Of a DNA stretch of 64,000 nucleotides, positions 11,367-19,196 are shown in pieces (position 1 is the first letter of the stretch; the number at the start of each line of letters is the position of its first letter). Source of the DNA: Streptomyces sp. S.PNR 29. Its GTDB lineage: Bacteria; Actinomycetota; Actinomycetes; Streptomycetales; Streptomycetaceae. Below the pieces are notes generated by a model. That model had not been told where the DNA came from and ran no database searches. It saw only the letters and a list, made by a program, of their open reading frames with translations. The position numbers and the translations under genes are program-made. The stretch spans positions 1-64,000 of the forward strand of contig NZ_JANUQM010000013.1 in the NCBI RefSeq assembly GCF_030386795.1. The letters are read 5' to 3'.

Positions 11367-11524
11367 TGGTTGTCCACCGTCACATCGTTGAAGGGAAGCA
11401 GCGGTTCGGCCCACGGGAAGACGTACTGGAAGAGGATGTAGACCACGGCCAGGACCAGGACGAGTGAGATCAGCGCCTTCACCCACACGTTGCCCGGCAG
11501 ATGCCGCCAGATCCAGCCGTACAT
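11363..11524 (-). CDS. Small membrane protein, 53 residues, upstream of pabA
   Basis: Translation from ATG 11524 gives a 53-residue protein with one strong membrane helix (about residues 14-35, KALISLVLVLAVVYILFQYV) followed by FPWAEPLLPFNDVTVDNQ. A GGAAGGGA ribosome site precedes the ATG, and the stop overlaps the pabA GTG start. Such coupling on both sides argues for a real gene despite its size. Its function is unknown; its position between sortase genes suggests an envelope role. Confidence 0.75.
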   Translation of the reverse strand: MYGWIWRHLPGNVWVKALISLVLVLAVVYILFQYVFPWAEPLLPFNDVTVDNQ

Positions 11525-11586
11525 GCCGTCCCTTCCGGTCCCATTCGTCGTACCACGGCACCAGACTCACGCCGTACGTCACCAGA

Positions 11587-12255
11587 CTAACGGCGCAGAG
11601 CCTCCGGTTTCCCGGCCTCCACAGGCTGCGTGGAGTCCAGGTGCGCCCAGACGATCAGCCGGTGACTGTGCCCCCATTCCGGATCGCACGTGGTCAGCGT
11701 CAGATAGCGGCCAGGACGCGTGTACCCCGACTTACGTGGGACAGGATCAATCACCTCGATGTCCGTCGGAACGGTTTTGTAGGGCCCTTTGTCGATCCGA
11801 TACGTGAACCACGTCACCCCGTCGCTGAGCACCACCGCGTCACCGCGGCGCAGTTCCGGGAAGTCCTTGAACGGATCGCCGTACGTCCGCCGGTGCCCGG
11901 CGACCGCGAAGTTGCCCTTCTGGCCCAGCTGGGCGGTCCTCGCGTAGTGGCCGAGACCCTTCTTCAGGGTGCCGGTGCCGGTGCCCTCCAGCACGGGCTT
12001 GTTCCACGTGAAACCAAGCCGCGGGATGTACATGATCGCGAACGGCCTGCCGCTCTTGTACGGCGCCGGGCTTGCGGGATCGGCGGTCGGGCCTGGGGCC
12101 CCCCGCGCCCACTGGTCCCGCAGGACGTCGATCTGCTGGTCCATGGCGTCGTCCGCCCGTACGCCGGTCCAGAACAGCACGTAGACCACGAACAGGACGA
12201 TGACGCTGCCGACGGTGATGCACAGTTCGCTGACGGCCCTGACCACGACACGCAC
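11587..12255 (-). CDS. Class E sortase (third of three)
   Basis: This 222-residue sortase has an N-terminal membrane helix (about 8-28) and a class E domain with VAGHRRTYG, YLTLTTCDPE (Cys about 190) and HSHRLIVWAHL. The GTG start at 12255 follows a good AGGAG site. It lies 26 bases after the DUF881 gene and 62 bases before the small membrane gene, and is probably one operon with them. A parS-like sequence (GTTCCACGTGAAAC, one mismatch) lies inside the gene at 12001-12014. Confidence 0.92.
   Translation of the reverse strand: MRVVVRAVSELCITVGSVIVLFVVYVLFWTGVRADDAMDQQIDVLRDQWARGAPGPTADPASPAPYKSGRPFAIMYIPRLGFTWNKPVLEGTGTGTLKKGLGHYARTAQLGQKGNFAVAGHRRTYGDPFKDFPELRRGDAVVLSDGVTWFTYRIDKGPYKTVPTDIEVIDPVPRKSGYTRPGRYLTLTTCDPEWGHSHRLIVWAHLDSTQPVEAGKPEALRR
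12001..12014. other. Degenerate parS-like site
   Basis: GTTCCACGTGAAAC differs from the parS palindrome GTTTCACGTGAAAC at one base. It lies within the third sortase gene, about 22 kb from oriC. It may be a weak ParB site. Confidence 0.45.
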
Positions 12256-12281
12256 CGGCAGCTCCTGAAAGGGCTATGGGC

Positions 12282-13061
12282 TCACTCCACGGGCTGTGCG
12301 TAGTGCAGATCCACTGTGCCCGAGTAGCCGGGCAGAGTCACCGTGCCGTCGTCCTCGACTTTCCAGCCGAGTCCGTAGACGTTGACGTACACCATGTAGT
12401 TCTGGATCGCCGGGGACGCGGCGAGCGCCTTCTTCAGCTTCTCCGGGTCACCGACCGCCGTGATCTTGTACGGCGGTGAGTAGACACGCCCCTGAAGGAT
12501 CAGTGTGTTGCCCACACAGCGCACCGCGCTGGTGGAGATCAGCCGCTGGTCCATGACCTTGATGCCCTTGGCCCCGCCCTGCCACAGCGCGTTCACCACG
12601 GCCTGCAGGTCCTGCTGGTGGATCACCAGGTAGTCGGGCTGCGGCTCCGGATAGCCGGGGAGCTTGGCGGTGGCGTCCGGCGGGGCGTCGTTGAGGGTGA
12701 CCGTGACGGCCTCGCCCCTCAGTTTCTGCGTGCCCGCGTTCCTCTCCAGCGCCGCGAGCTTGTCGTCCTCCGCCTTGGTACTGCCGTCGTCACGCTCGGC
12801 GAGGGACTCGATGTCGTCGCGCAGGGCCCCGTTGGACTCGTCCAGCTCGCCGTTCTTGCGGCTGCGCTCATGGATGAGGTCGGAGAGCTTGAGCAGCGAC
12901 GTGTCCGTGCGGATATTGGTGCCCTTGGCCGTGTTGAAGCTGGTGAAGAAGAGGAGCCCCGCGAGAGCGAAGACACCCGCCGTGAGCACCCGCACGGCCC
13001 GGAAACGGCGTCCACGGGCGGGGCTGGCTCCCGTCCCGGGGGAGTCGGCAGAATTGCTCAA
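12282..13061 (-). CDS. DUF881 family membrane protein
   Basis: This 259-residue protein has a Pro/Arg-rich N-terminus, one membrane helix (about 25-44), a coiled coil (about 58-105) and a C-terminal DUF881 domain (LVIHQQDLQAVVNALWQGGAKGIKVMDQRL, given here only as the DLQAVVNALWQGGAKG core). DUF881 proteins neighbour division genes such as crgA in actinobacteria and are thought to act in the envelope. The likely start is TTG 13061 with AAGGAGAT upstream. It diverges from crgA and leads the sortase operon. Confidence 0.85.
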   Translation of the reverse strand: MSNSADSPGTGASPARGRRFRAVRVLTAGVFALAGLLFFTSFNTAKGTNIRTDTSLLKLSDLIHERSRKNGELDESNGALRDDIESLAERDDGSTKAEDDKLAALERNAGTQKLRGEAVTVTLNDAPPDATAKLPGYPEPQPDYLVIHQQDLQAVVNALWQGGAKGIKVMDQRLISTSAVRCVGNTLILQGRVYSPPYKITAVGDPEKLKKALAASPAIQNYMVYVNVYGLGWKVEDDGTVTLPGYSGTVDLHYAQPVE

Positions 13062-13212
13062 CGTACCCTTATCTCCTTCGGCGCCACGGAAGCACTACGC
13101 TAACGGACGCCCGGGGGAGCGCTCAGAGTCCCCGTCAGACGTCCTTGGGCGCCGCCCGAGCCCGACCCAGTTACCTGCGCGGCCACGCAGCGCATCGACA
13201 GGAGAGACCCTC

Positions 13213-13467
13213 GTGCCGAAGTCACGTATCCGCAAGAAGGCCGACTACACGCCGCCGCCGTCGAAGCAGACGACCGCGATCAAGCTGGACAGCCGGGCTT
13301 GGGTCGCGCCCGTCATGCTGGCGATGTTCCTGATCGGTCTGGCCTGGATCGTCGTCTTCTACGTCACCGACGGTTCGCTGCCCATCGACAAGCTGGACAA
13401 CTGGAATATCGTGGTGGGATTCGGCTTTATCGCCGCGGGATTCGGCGTCTCCACGCAGTGGAAGTAG
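13213..13467 (+). CDS. crgA: Cell division protein CrgA
   Basis: This 84-residue protein has two membrane helices (about 31-50 and 64-80) after a basic MPKSRIRKKADY start. CrgA inhibits or times FtsZ-ring formation and binds division proteins. Length and sequence are typical of Streptomyces CrgA. I start it at GTG 13213, where GGAGAG lies 7 bases upstream; the open frame extends to 12664 but that part is the antisense of DUF881. Confidence 0.95.
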   Translation: MPKSRIRKKADYTPPPSKQTTAIKLDSRAWVAPVMLAMFLIGLAWIVVFYVTDGSLPIDKLDNWNIVVGFGFIAAGFGVSTQWK

Positions 13468-13514
13468 CGGCCGCTTTCCGGTGAACACAGCTCTGCCCAG
13501 GGCTATCCGGTGAG

Positions 13515-13717
13515 TTATCCACAGCCGCTGTCCACACGCTGGGGAAAGAAAAGACGATCTGTGGATAACTCCCTGGGTGTTGACGCCGGTATGACCGAAG
13601 TACTACTCATCGAATGAGCGTTCGCCCCCTGCCTGACCTGCGCAAACATGGGTCGGTGACAGGGGGCACACTTGTTCCCGCACCCTGTGCACAAGATCCG
13701 CCACAGGCTGTGGACAA
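13515..13717. promoter_or_regulatory. Cluster of DnaA boxes between crgA and the rhomboid gene
   Basis: Two perfect TTATCCACA boxes lie at 13515-13523 (+) and 13560-13568 (-). CTGTCCACA lies at 13528-13536 (+). A perfect Streptomyces-type TTGTCCACA lies at 13709-13717 (-), with a one-mismatch site at 13687-13695 (-). This is outside oriC, about 20 kb away. It could titrate DnaA or let DnaA control crgA or the rhomboid gene. Confidence 0.7.
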
Positions 13718-13726
13718 CGCGGGCGC

Positions 13727-14620
13727 TCAGGTGAGCTGGGCCGTCCTCAACAGGGTCAAGGCGACGACCACGGCGAGGACCAGCGCACAGGTCCCGTACT
13801 GGACGAGTGCGCGCCGCCGGCGCGGGGCGTGGACCATGGCGTAGCCGGTGACGACGCCGGCGACCAGGCCGCCGATGTGGGCCTGCCAGGAGATGTTGAA
13901 GCCGGGGCTGAAGGTGAAGATCAGGTTGATCACCAGAAGCGCGATGATCGGCCGCATGTCGTAGTTGAGCCGGCGCATGAGGACGGCGGTGGCACCGAAC
14001 AGGCCGAAGATGGCGCCGGAGGCGCCGAGCGTGGCCGTGGTCGGGGAGGCCAGCAGATACGCCAGGGCACTGCCTGCCAGGCCCGAGACGAAGTAGACGG
14101 CGAGGTAGCGGGCGCGGCCGAGGGCTTCTTCGAGGGGGCCGCCGAGCCACCAGAGGCTCAGCATGTTGAACCCGATGTGCCAGATCTCGTTGTGCGTGAA
14201 CATCGAGGTCACCAGGCGGTACCACTCGCCCTCCGCGACGCCTTCGGTGGGCGTGTACGGAGCCGGCGGCCACACGCCGAGGAGGAACAGGTCGTCCAGC
14301 AGGGACGGCCAGGCGTGCACGGCGATGAACACCGCGACGTTGATCCCGATGAGGATCTTGGTGAGGAGGCGGGGGTCGGCGGTGACGGTGCCGCCCGCGA
14401 GGGTGCGGGGCCGGGAGGCGTCGGGGGCGTGTCCGGTGCCGGAACCTCCCCGGACGCAGTCGGGGCACTGGAAGCCGACGGAGGCGCTGACCATGCACTC
14501 GGGGCAGATCGGGCGTTCGCAGCGGGTGCAGCGGATGCCGGTCTCGCGGTCCGCGTGGCGGTAGCAGACGGGCAGGCTCTGGGCGCCTCCCTGCGGGCTG
14601 CCCCCTGCTGCCTGGTCCAT
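13727..14620 (-). CDS. Rhomboid-family intramembrane serine protease with N-terminal zinc ribbon
   Basis: This 297-residue protein begins with a Cys-rich B-box-like module (CYRHADRETGIRCTRCE, then CPECM and CPDC) and continues into a six-helix rhomboid domain. The catalytic Ser is in GASGAIFG (about residue 200) and the His in QAHIGGLVAG (about 247). ATG 14620 has a GGGGGA site; a TTG four codons upstream is less likely. It is convergent with crgA across the DnaA-box cluster. The substrate is unknown. Confidence 0.92.
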   Translation of the reverse strand: MDQAAGGSPQGGAQSLPVCYRHADRETGIRCTRCERPICPECMVSASVGFQCPDCVRGGSGTGHAPDASRPRTLAGGTVTADPRLLTKILIGINVAVFIAVHAWPSLLDDLFLLGVWPPAPYTPTEGVAEGEWYRLVTSMFTHNEIWHIGFNMLSLWWLGGPLEEALGRARYLAVYFVSGLAGSALAYLLASPTTATLGASGAIFGLFGATAVLMRRLNYDMRPIIALLVINLIFTFSPGFNISWQAHIGGLVAGVVTGYAMVHAPRRRRALVQYGTCALVLAVVVALTLLRTAQLT

Positions 14621-14751
14621 GAGGTCCCCCAAATCGTCGTGGGCAATGGGCCGCCCCGCTCATCCTTACGGACGAGCGGGGCGATAGGTTCCCTTGGATC
14701 CCGGTTGGTTCCGGTTCCCGGTGGGATCCCGTTTCCGGCCGGTTGCCGTTG

Positions 14752-15285
14752 TCAGCCCTCGCGGGTCTCGACGACGACCGTCTCGATGACGACGTCGTTG
14801 AGCGGGCGGTCGGTGCGCGGGTTGGTCTGGGTGGTGGCGATGGAGTCGACGACCTTCTGGCTGGCGCCGTCGATGACCTCACCGAAGATGGTGTGCTTGC
14901 GGTTCAGCCAGGTCGTCGGGGCGACCGTGACGAAGAACTGCGAGCCGTTGGTGCCCGGGCCGGCGTTGGCCATCGCCAGCAGGTAGGGCTTGTCGAAGGA
15001 GAGGTCCGGGTGGAACTCGTCCTCGAACTGGTAGCCGGGACCACCGGTGCCGTTGCCCAGCGGGTCACCGCCCTGAATCATGAATCCGCTGATCACCCGG
15101 TGGAAGACCGTGCCGTCGTAGAGCTTCGCCGTGGACTTCTCGCCCGTGGCGGGGTGCGTCCACTCACGCTCGCCCTTGGCGAGCTCGACAAAGTTCCGGA
15201 CCGTCTTGGGGGCGTGGTTCGGCAGGAGCCGGACTTCGATGTCGCCGTGATTGGTCTTCAGGGTGGCGTAAAGCTGCTCAGCCAC
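14752..15285 (-). CDS. Cyclophilin-type peptidyl-prolyl cis-trans isomerase
   Basis: This 177-residue protein shows the cyclophilin core: FHRVISGFMIQGGDP with the catalytic Arg, then GSQFFVTVAPTTWLNRKHTIFG. It lacks a signal peptide, so it should act in the cytoplasm. GTG 15285 is the start. It is transcribed toward the rhomboid gene with 131 bases between them. Confidence 0.94.
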   Translation of the reverse strand: MAEQLYATLKTNHGDIEVRLLPNHAPKTVRNFVELAKGEREWTHPATGEKSTAKLYDGTVFHRVISGFMIQGGDPLGNGTGGPGYQFEDEFHPDLSFDKPYLLAMANAGPGTNGSQFFVTVAPTTWLNRKHTIFGEVIDGASQKVVDSIATTQTNPRTDRPLNDVVIETVVVETREG

Positions 15286-15668
15286 GATCTGCCTTCCGTT
15301 GTCTTCCTGTGACCCCCCGATCCTCGCACGGTCCGCGCCCCGCGTCGCCCGTCAGCCGTTTCCGGGACGGTGTTAAGGCGTATCGCTTGCGGAAATCCGG
15401 TTCAGCAGACCCGGTTCGGAAGCGCGGAGCGGCGATCCGTGGCATTGTCGACGACAAGCTGCTGTTGCCCGCATTGATCCTCTATTGATCCGTTATTGGG
15501 CTTGATCGTCTCTTGAACCGTTCTTCTTCCGATCTTGATCGGGATGGTCCGGAGCCGGCGTCCATGACCCGGATGCCCGCCCTCGCATGCCTGGCCGTGC
15601 GTCGCCAGGCATGATCCGTAAAAGGGTGGAAAGTCGAATTACCGTACGCCACCGAGGAGGAGGAACCC
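15286..15668. promoter_or_regulatory. Divergent intergenic region, cyclophilin/DUF5324
   Basis: This 383-base gap holds no credible gene. It contains the inverted repeat TTGTCGACGACAA (15445-15457) and four direct TTGATC motifs at 15474, 15485, 15502 and 15535, possibly regulatory. A GAGGAGGA ribosome site sits at its right end just before the DUF5324 gene. Confidence 0.4.
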
Positions 15669-16376
15669 GTGACCCGCATCGACAGCGTGCGCGCCGCGAC
15701 CGGTTCGGCGAAGGACAGCGTGCTGCACGCCGCGGAAGTGGTGGCGCCCTACGCCGACACGGCCAAGGACAGGGCCGCGCACTACGCACACGAGGCGCGC
15801 GTACGGCTGGCGCCCAAGGTGTCGCAGGCCGCTGGACAGGCCCGCGTGCAGTACGGCGCCCATGTCGCGCCACGTCTGGAGCAGGCCCGTACACAGGCCA
15901 TGGCGCATGTGCCACCGAAGCTCGACTATGCCGCACATGAGGCTGCGCTCCGTACGCGCCAGGCCGCCCGGCAGGCGGCTCAGTACTCCCGGCCGAGGAT
16001 CGAGCAGGCGGTGGCCGCGGCCGGGCCCGTCAAGAGCGAGGCTGCTTCGCGTGGGGTGGCCGCGCTGGCCGCACTGCGCGGTCAGGTCACGGCCGCGGAG
16101 GTCCAGAAACTGGTCCGCAAGCACGAGCGGCGGGCCAGGGCCGGACGTGTCGCGAAGACCCTGGCCGTGGTGGGTGCCGTGACGGGCGGTGCTTTCGCCG
16201 CCTGGAAGTGGTGGGACAAGCAGGCCAACCCGGACTGGCTGGTGGAACCGCCGGCGGCGACCGAGGTCCCCGAGTCGGGTCGGCTGACCTCGGTGGACGG
16301 CAGCGGGCAGCTGGATCCCGAGGTCCAGGCGAAGCAGGCCGAGGACGAGGCCGGCGGCCGCGACGAGGGTCGCTGA
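15669..16376 (+). CDS. DUF5324-like membrane-associated protein
   Basis: This 235-residue protein is Ala/Arg-rich and mostly helical, with apolipoprotein-like heptads over about residues 1-150 (TAKDRAAHYAHEARVRLAP). One membrane helix follows (about 167-183, TLAVVGAVTGGAFAAWKWW), and the tail is acidic. I recognise it as the conserved Streptomyces DUF5324 type found at this locus; its biochemical role is unknown. GTG 15669 has a strong GAGGAGGA site. A strong hairpin follows. Confidence 0.8.
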   Translation: MTRIDSVRAATGSAKDSVLHAAEVVAPYADTAKDRAAHYAHEARVRLAPKVSQAAGQARVQYGAHVAPRLEQARTQAMAHVPPKLDYAAHEAALRTRQAARQAAQYSRPRIEQAVAAAGPVKSEAASRGVAALAALRGQVTAAEVQKLVRKHERRARAGRVAKTLAVVGAVTGGAFAAWKWWDKQANPDWLVEPPAATEVPESGRLTSVDGSGQLDPEVQAKQAEDEAGGRDEGR

Positions 16377-16404
16377 TCCACTGACGTTCGGGCGGCCCGA
16401 ACTG

Positions 16405-16446
16405 CGCCGCGGGGCGGGAGACTTGAGGGTCTCCCGCCCCGCGGCG
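16405..16446 (+). terminator. Hairpin after DUF5324 gene
   Basis: A perfect 17-bp G+C stem (16405-16421 with 16430-16446) closes an 8-base loop. It is followed two bases later by a parS-like site. Confidence 0.85.
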
Positions 16447-16448
16447 AT

Positions 16449-16462
16449 GTTTCACGTGGAAC
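16449..16462. other. Degenerate parS-like site
   Basis: GTTTCACGTGGAAC has one mismatch to the parS palindrome. It lies directly after the terminator hairpin of the DUF5324 gene, matching the placement of other parS sites in this window. Confidence 0.55.
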
Positions 16463-16564
16463 ATGCACGGTCGGGCCCGTCGTGAGCGGCCCCCTCACTG
16501 GGGGTGACCACAGCACGACAACGCCCTCCGACCTGCGTCTGCGCAGGTCGGAGGGCGTTCGTTG

Positions 16565-16637
16565 TGGAGCCTAGGGGAGTCGAACCCCTGACATCTGCCA
16601 TGCAAAGACAGCGCTCTACCAACTGAGCTAAGGCCCC
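16565..16637 (-). tRNA. tRNA-Ala(UGC)
   Basis: Read on the minus strand, the 73-base gene folds as a standard cloverleaf: acceptor GGGGCCT, D arm GCTC...GAGC, anticodon loop CTTTGCA with TGC, and T arm CAGGGGTTCGACTCCCCTA. The acceptor contains the G3:U70 pair that identifies alanine tRNA. CCA is not encoded. Confidence 0.97.
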
Positions 16638-16820
16638 TGAAGACAAGCGCCCGGCCGGAAGAACCACGTCCCGGCGGGTGCCGCAGACCAGAGTACCGGG
16701 TCTCCCCCGGGATCTCGCAAAAAGATTGGGGGTCCCCGTGACCAACCACTCTCCGTAAGATGCTCGGACGTGGTTCGCTACAGCGAACCGCGGTATCTGG
16801 GGAAGCGATGGGGAGACGCA

Positions 16821-17369
16821 ATGGACGCCGCACAGCAGGAAGCCACCGCAAGAGCGCGGGAGCTGCAGCGGAACTGGTACGGGGAGCCGTTGGGGGCGCT
16901 CTTCCGTAGGCTTATCGACGATCTTGGTCTCAACCAGGCTCGTCTGGCGGGGGTACTGGGACTGTCCGCGCCGATGCTGTCGCAGCTGATGAGCGGGCAG
17001 CGGGCGAAGATCGGCAATCCCGCGGTGGTCCAGCGGGTGCAGCTGCTGCAGGACCTGGCGGGGCAGGTCGCGGACGGCAGCGTGAGCGCGGCCGAGGCCA
17101 CCGAGCGCATGGAAGAGATCAAGAAGTCGCAGGGGGGCTCGGTGCTCAACAACACCACGACCACGACGAGCAGTTCCGGAGCGCCCACGGTCAAGCGGGT
17201 GGTCCGCGAGATCCAGTCGCTGCTGCGCTCGGTGGCGGCCGCCGGCGACATCATCGACGCGGCGGACACCCTCGCCCCGACCCACCCGGAACTGGCAGAG
17301 TTCCTCCGGGTCTACGGCGCCGGCCGCACCTCCGACGCCGTCACGCACTACCAGTCCCACCAGAGCTGA
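16821..17369 (+). CDS. XRE-family helix-turn-helix regulator
   Basis: This 182-residue protein has an N-terminal helix-turn-helix (about residues 36-60, LNQARLAGVLGLSAPMLSQL) and a helical C-terminus separated by a Thr/Ser-rich linker (NNTTTTTSSSG). It is a conserved Streptomyces DNA-binding protein next to a kinase gene. I start at ATG 16821 with GGGAGA upstream; the frame extends to 16770 without a good ribosome site. A hairpin follows the gene. Confidence 0.85.
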   Translation: MDAAQQEATARARELQRNWYGEPLGALFRRLIDDLGLNQARLAGVLGLSAPMLSQLMSGQRAKIGNPAVVQRVQLLQDLAGQVADGSVSAAEATERMEEIKKSQGGSVLNNTTTTTSSSGAPTVKRVVREIQSLLRSVAAAGDIIDAADTLAPTHPELAEFLRVYGAGRTSDAVTHYQSHQS

Positions 17370-17374
17370 TCCGC

Positions 17375-17409
17375 GGCCCGGCCGCCGAAGGGGGTTCGGC
17401 GGCCGGGCC
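17375..17409 (+). terminator. Hairpin after XRE gene
   Basis: A perfect 15-bp stem (17375-17389 with 17395-17409) closes a GGGGG loop directly after the stop codon. Confidence 0.8.
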
Positions 17410-17536
17410 CGGACCGGTGAATGACGCGAGGGGGTCGTGTCACTCACCGGGCGCGAGGGGGAGTCGTATCGCTCATCGAGGGGGAAGCAAGGGGGGGACG
17501 AGGGGGAAGCCACAGGGGGAGGAGCGACGCACAACC

Positions 17537-19144
17537 ATGGGTGAGGTCTTCGCCGGCCGCTACGAACTGGTCGACCCGATCGGACGCGGAGGGGTCGGCG
17601 CCGTCTGGCGTGCCTGGGACCACCGCCGTCGGCGCTATGTCGCCGCCAAGGTGCTGCAGCAGAGCGACGCGCACTCGCTGCTGCGCTTCGTCCGTGAACA
17701 GGCGCTGCGGATCGATCACCCTCATGTGCTCGCGCCGGCCAGCTGGGCCGCCGACGACGACAAGGTCCTGTTCACCATGGACCTGGTCGCCGGTGGTTCG
17801 CTGGTCCATCTGGTCGGTGACTACGGCCCTTTGCCGCCGGTCTTCGTCTGCACCCTGCTCGACCAGCTCCTGGCCGGGCTGGCCGCGGTGCACGCGGAAG
17901 GCGTCGTGCACCGCGACATCAAGCCCGCCAACGTGCTGCTGGAGGCCACGGGAACCAGTCGGCCGCGGCTGCGTCTGTCCGACTTCGGTATCGCGATGCG
18001 GCTGGGCGAGCCGCGCCTGACGGAGACCAACCTCGTGGTGGGGACGCCCGGTTATCTCGCGCCCGAGCAGATGATGGGTGCGGAACCCGACTTCCCCGCG
18101 GACCTGTTCGCCGTGGGCCTGGTCGCGCTGTATCTGCTGGAGGGCGCCAAGCCGGACACCAAGGCGCTCATCCAGTACTTCGCCGAACACGGCACTCCGG
18201 GGGCGCCCAAGGGGATTCCCGAGCCCCTGTGGCAGGTGGTGGCGACGTTGCTGCAGCCTGACCCGGCGGCGAGGTTCCGCACGGCCACCGGGGCGCGTAA
18301 GGCGCTCGCCGCGGCGGCCGAGCTCCTGCCGGAGCCCGGACCCGACGACGAGCTGATCGAGATCTTCGACCAAGTGGGCCCGCTCCCGCCGGGGTTCGGC
18401 CCCGACGGGCCGCTCAAGCCGGCCCCGGGGGTGGGCGCGGGGCCCGGGGTGGGGGCGGGTGGCTCCCGGACGGGGAGCAGTGGGGCGACCCCCCGGGTGG
18501 ACCAGGGGAGCGTGCCGCCCTCGTCCGGTGAGGGGGACGCGGAGAACAGGCCGTCCCGCTCGGGTGCCGGAGGGACCGCCTCGTCGCAGGGCACGGGCTC
18601 CGCACCGTCGGGTGCGGGCGCAGGCGTCGTACCGGCCGACCCCCGGCAGGGCGCCGGTCCGATGGCGGGCCCGGACGCCACACCGTCCAGACCCGTACCC
18701 GCGCCTCTCCGGCCCTCCGCTCCGCCGGAGCCCTCCACACCCTCCTCACCGGCTTCCATGTCGGACACCGGCAGCTTCCATCTGCCGCCGCCGCAGGCCG
18801 ACGTCACCGGCTCTCCTGCGCCCGCCCCACCGGCGCCCCAGGGTCAGCGTCAGGCAGCCGTCTCCCCTCACGACCCCACCCATGTGCTGTCCGCTCCCCA
18901 GCCGCCCGCACGGCACCCCTACCCTGCGCAAACCCTGACACCGGAGCCGTATCGACCCACAGACGCCTCTACCGCCTCTTACACCGCTGAGGTCCCACAG
19001 GTTCCACCGCCCGCCCGGGCAGTGTCACGACACCGGGCGACGCGGCCCCGCCGCCCCGGTCCCCCGGCGAAGGTGACGATCCCGCTCCTGCTCCTCGCTC
19101 TGGCCTGCTACGCGGTCGGCTTCTGGGCGCTGAGCCGCATCTGA
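17537..19144 (+). CDS. Ser/Thr protein kinase with Pro-rich linker and C-terminal membrane anchor
   Basis: This 535-residue protein has a full kinase domain (about 7-265): IGRGGVGAVW, Lys 38, HRDIKPAN at 125, DFG at 149 and APEQM. A long Pro/Ser/Gly-rich region (about 285-510) leads to a C-terminal membrane helix (VTIPLLLLALACYAVGFWAL). It has no PASTA or other sensor domain, so its input is unknown. ATG 17537 is preceded by an unusual run of G-tracts ending in GGGGGAGGAG. It may act with the upstream XRE regulator. Confidence 0.9.
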   Translation: MGEVFAGRYELVDPIGRGGVGAVWRAWDHRRRRYVAAKVLQQSDAHSLLRFVREQALRIDHPHVLAPASWAADDDKVLFTMDLVAGGSLVHLVGDYGPLPPVFVCTLLDQLLAGLAAVHAEGVVHRDIKPANVLLEATGTSRPRLRLSDFGIAMRLGEPRLTETNLVVGTPGYLAPEQMMGAEPDFPADLFAVGLVALYLLEGAKPDTKALIQYFAEHGTPGAPKGIPEPLWQVVATLLQPDPAARFRTATGARKALAAAAELLPEPGPDDELIEIFDQVGPLPPGFGPDGPLKPAPGVGAGPGVGAGGSRTGSSGATPRVDQGSVPPSSGEGDAENRPSRSGAGGTASSQGTGSAPSGAGAGVVPADPRQGAGPMAGPDATPSRPVPAPLRPSAPPEPSTPSSPASMSDTGSFHLPPPQADVTGSPAPAPPAPQGQRQAAVSPHDPTHVLSAPQPPARHPYPAQTLTPEPYRPTDASTASYTAEVPQVPPPARAVSRHRATRPRRPGPPAKVTIPLLLLALACYAVGFWALSRI

Positions 19145-19196
19145 GCGCACGCCCCGGCCGCTCGACCGGCATCGATCGGCCGTCGGCGCCCGAGCC

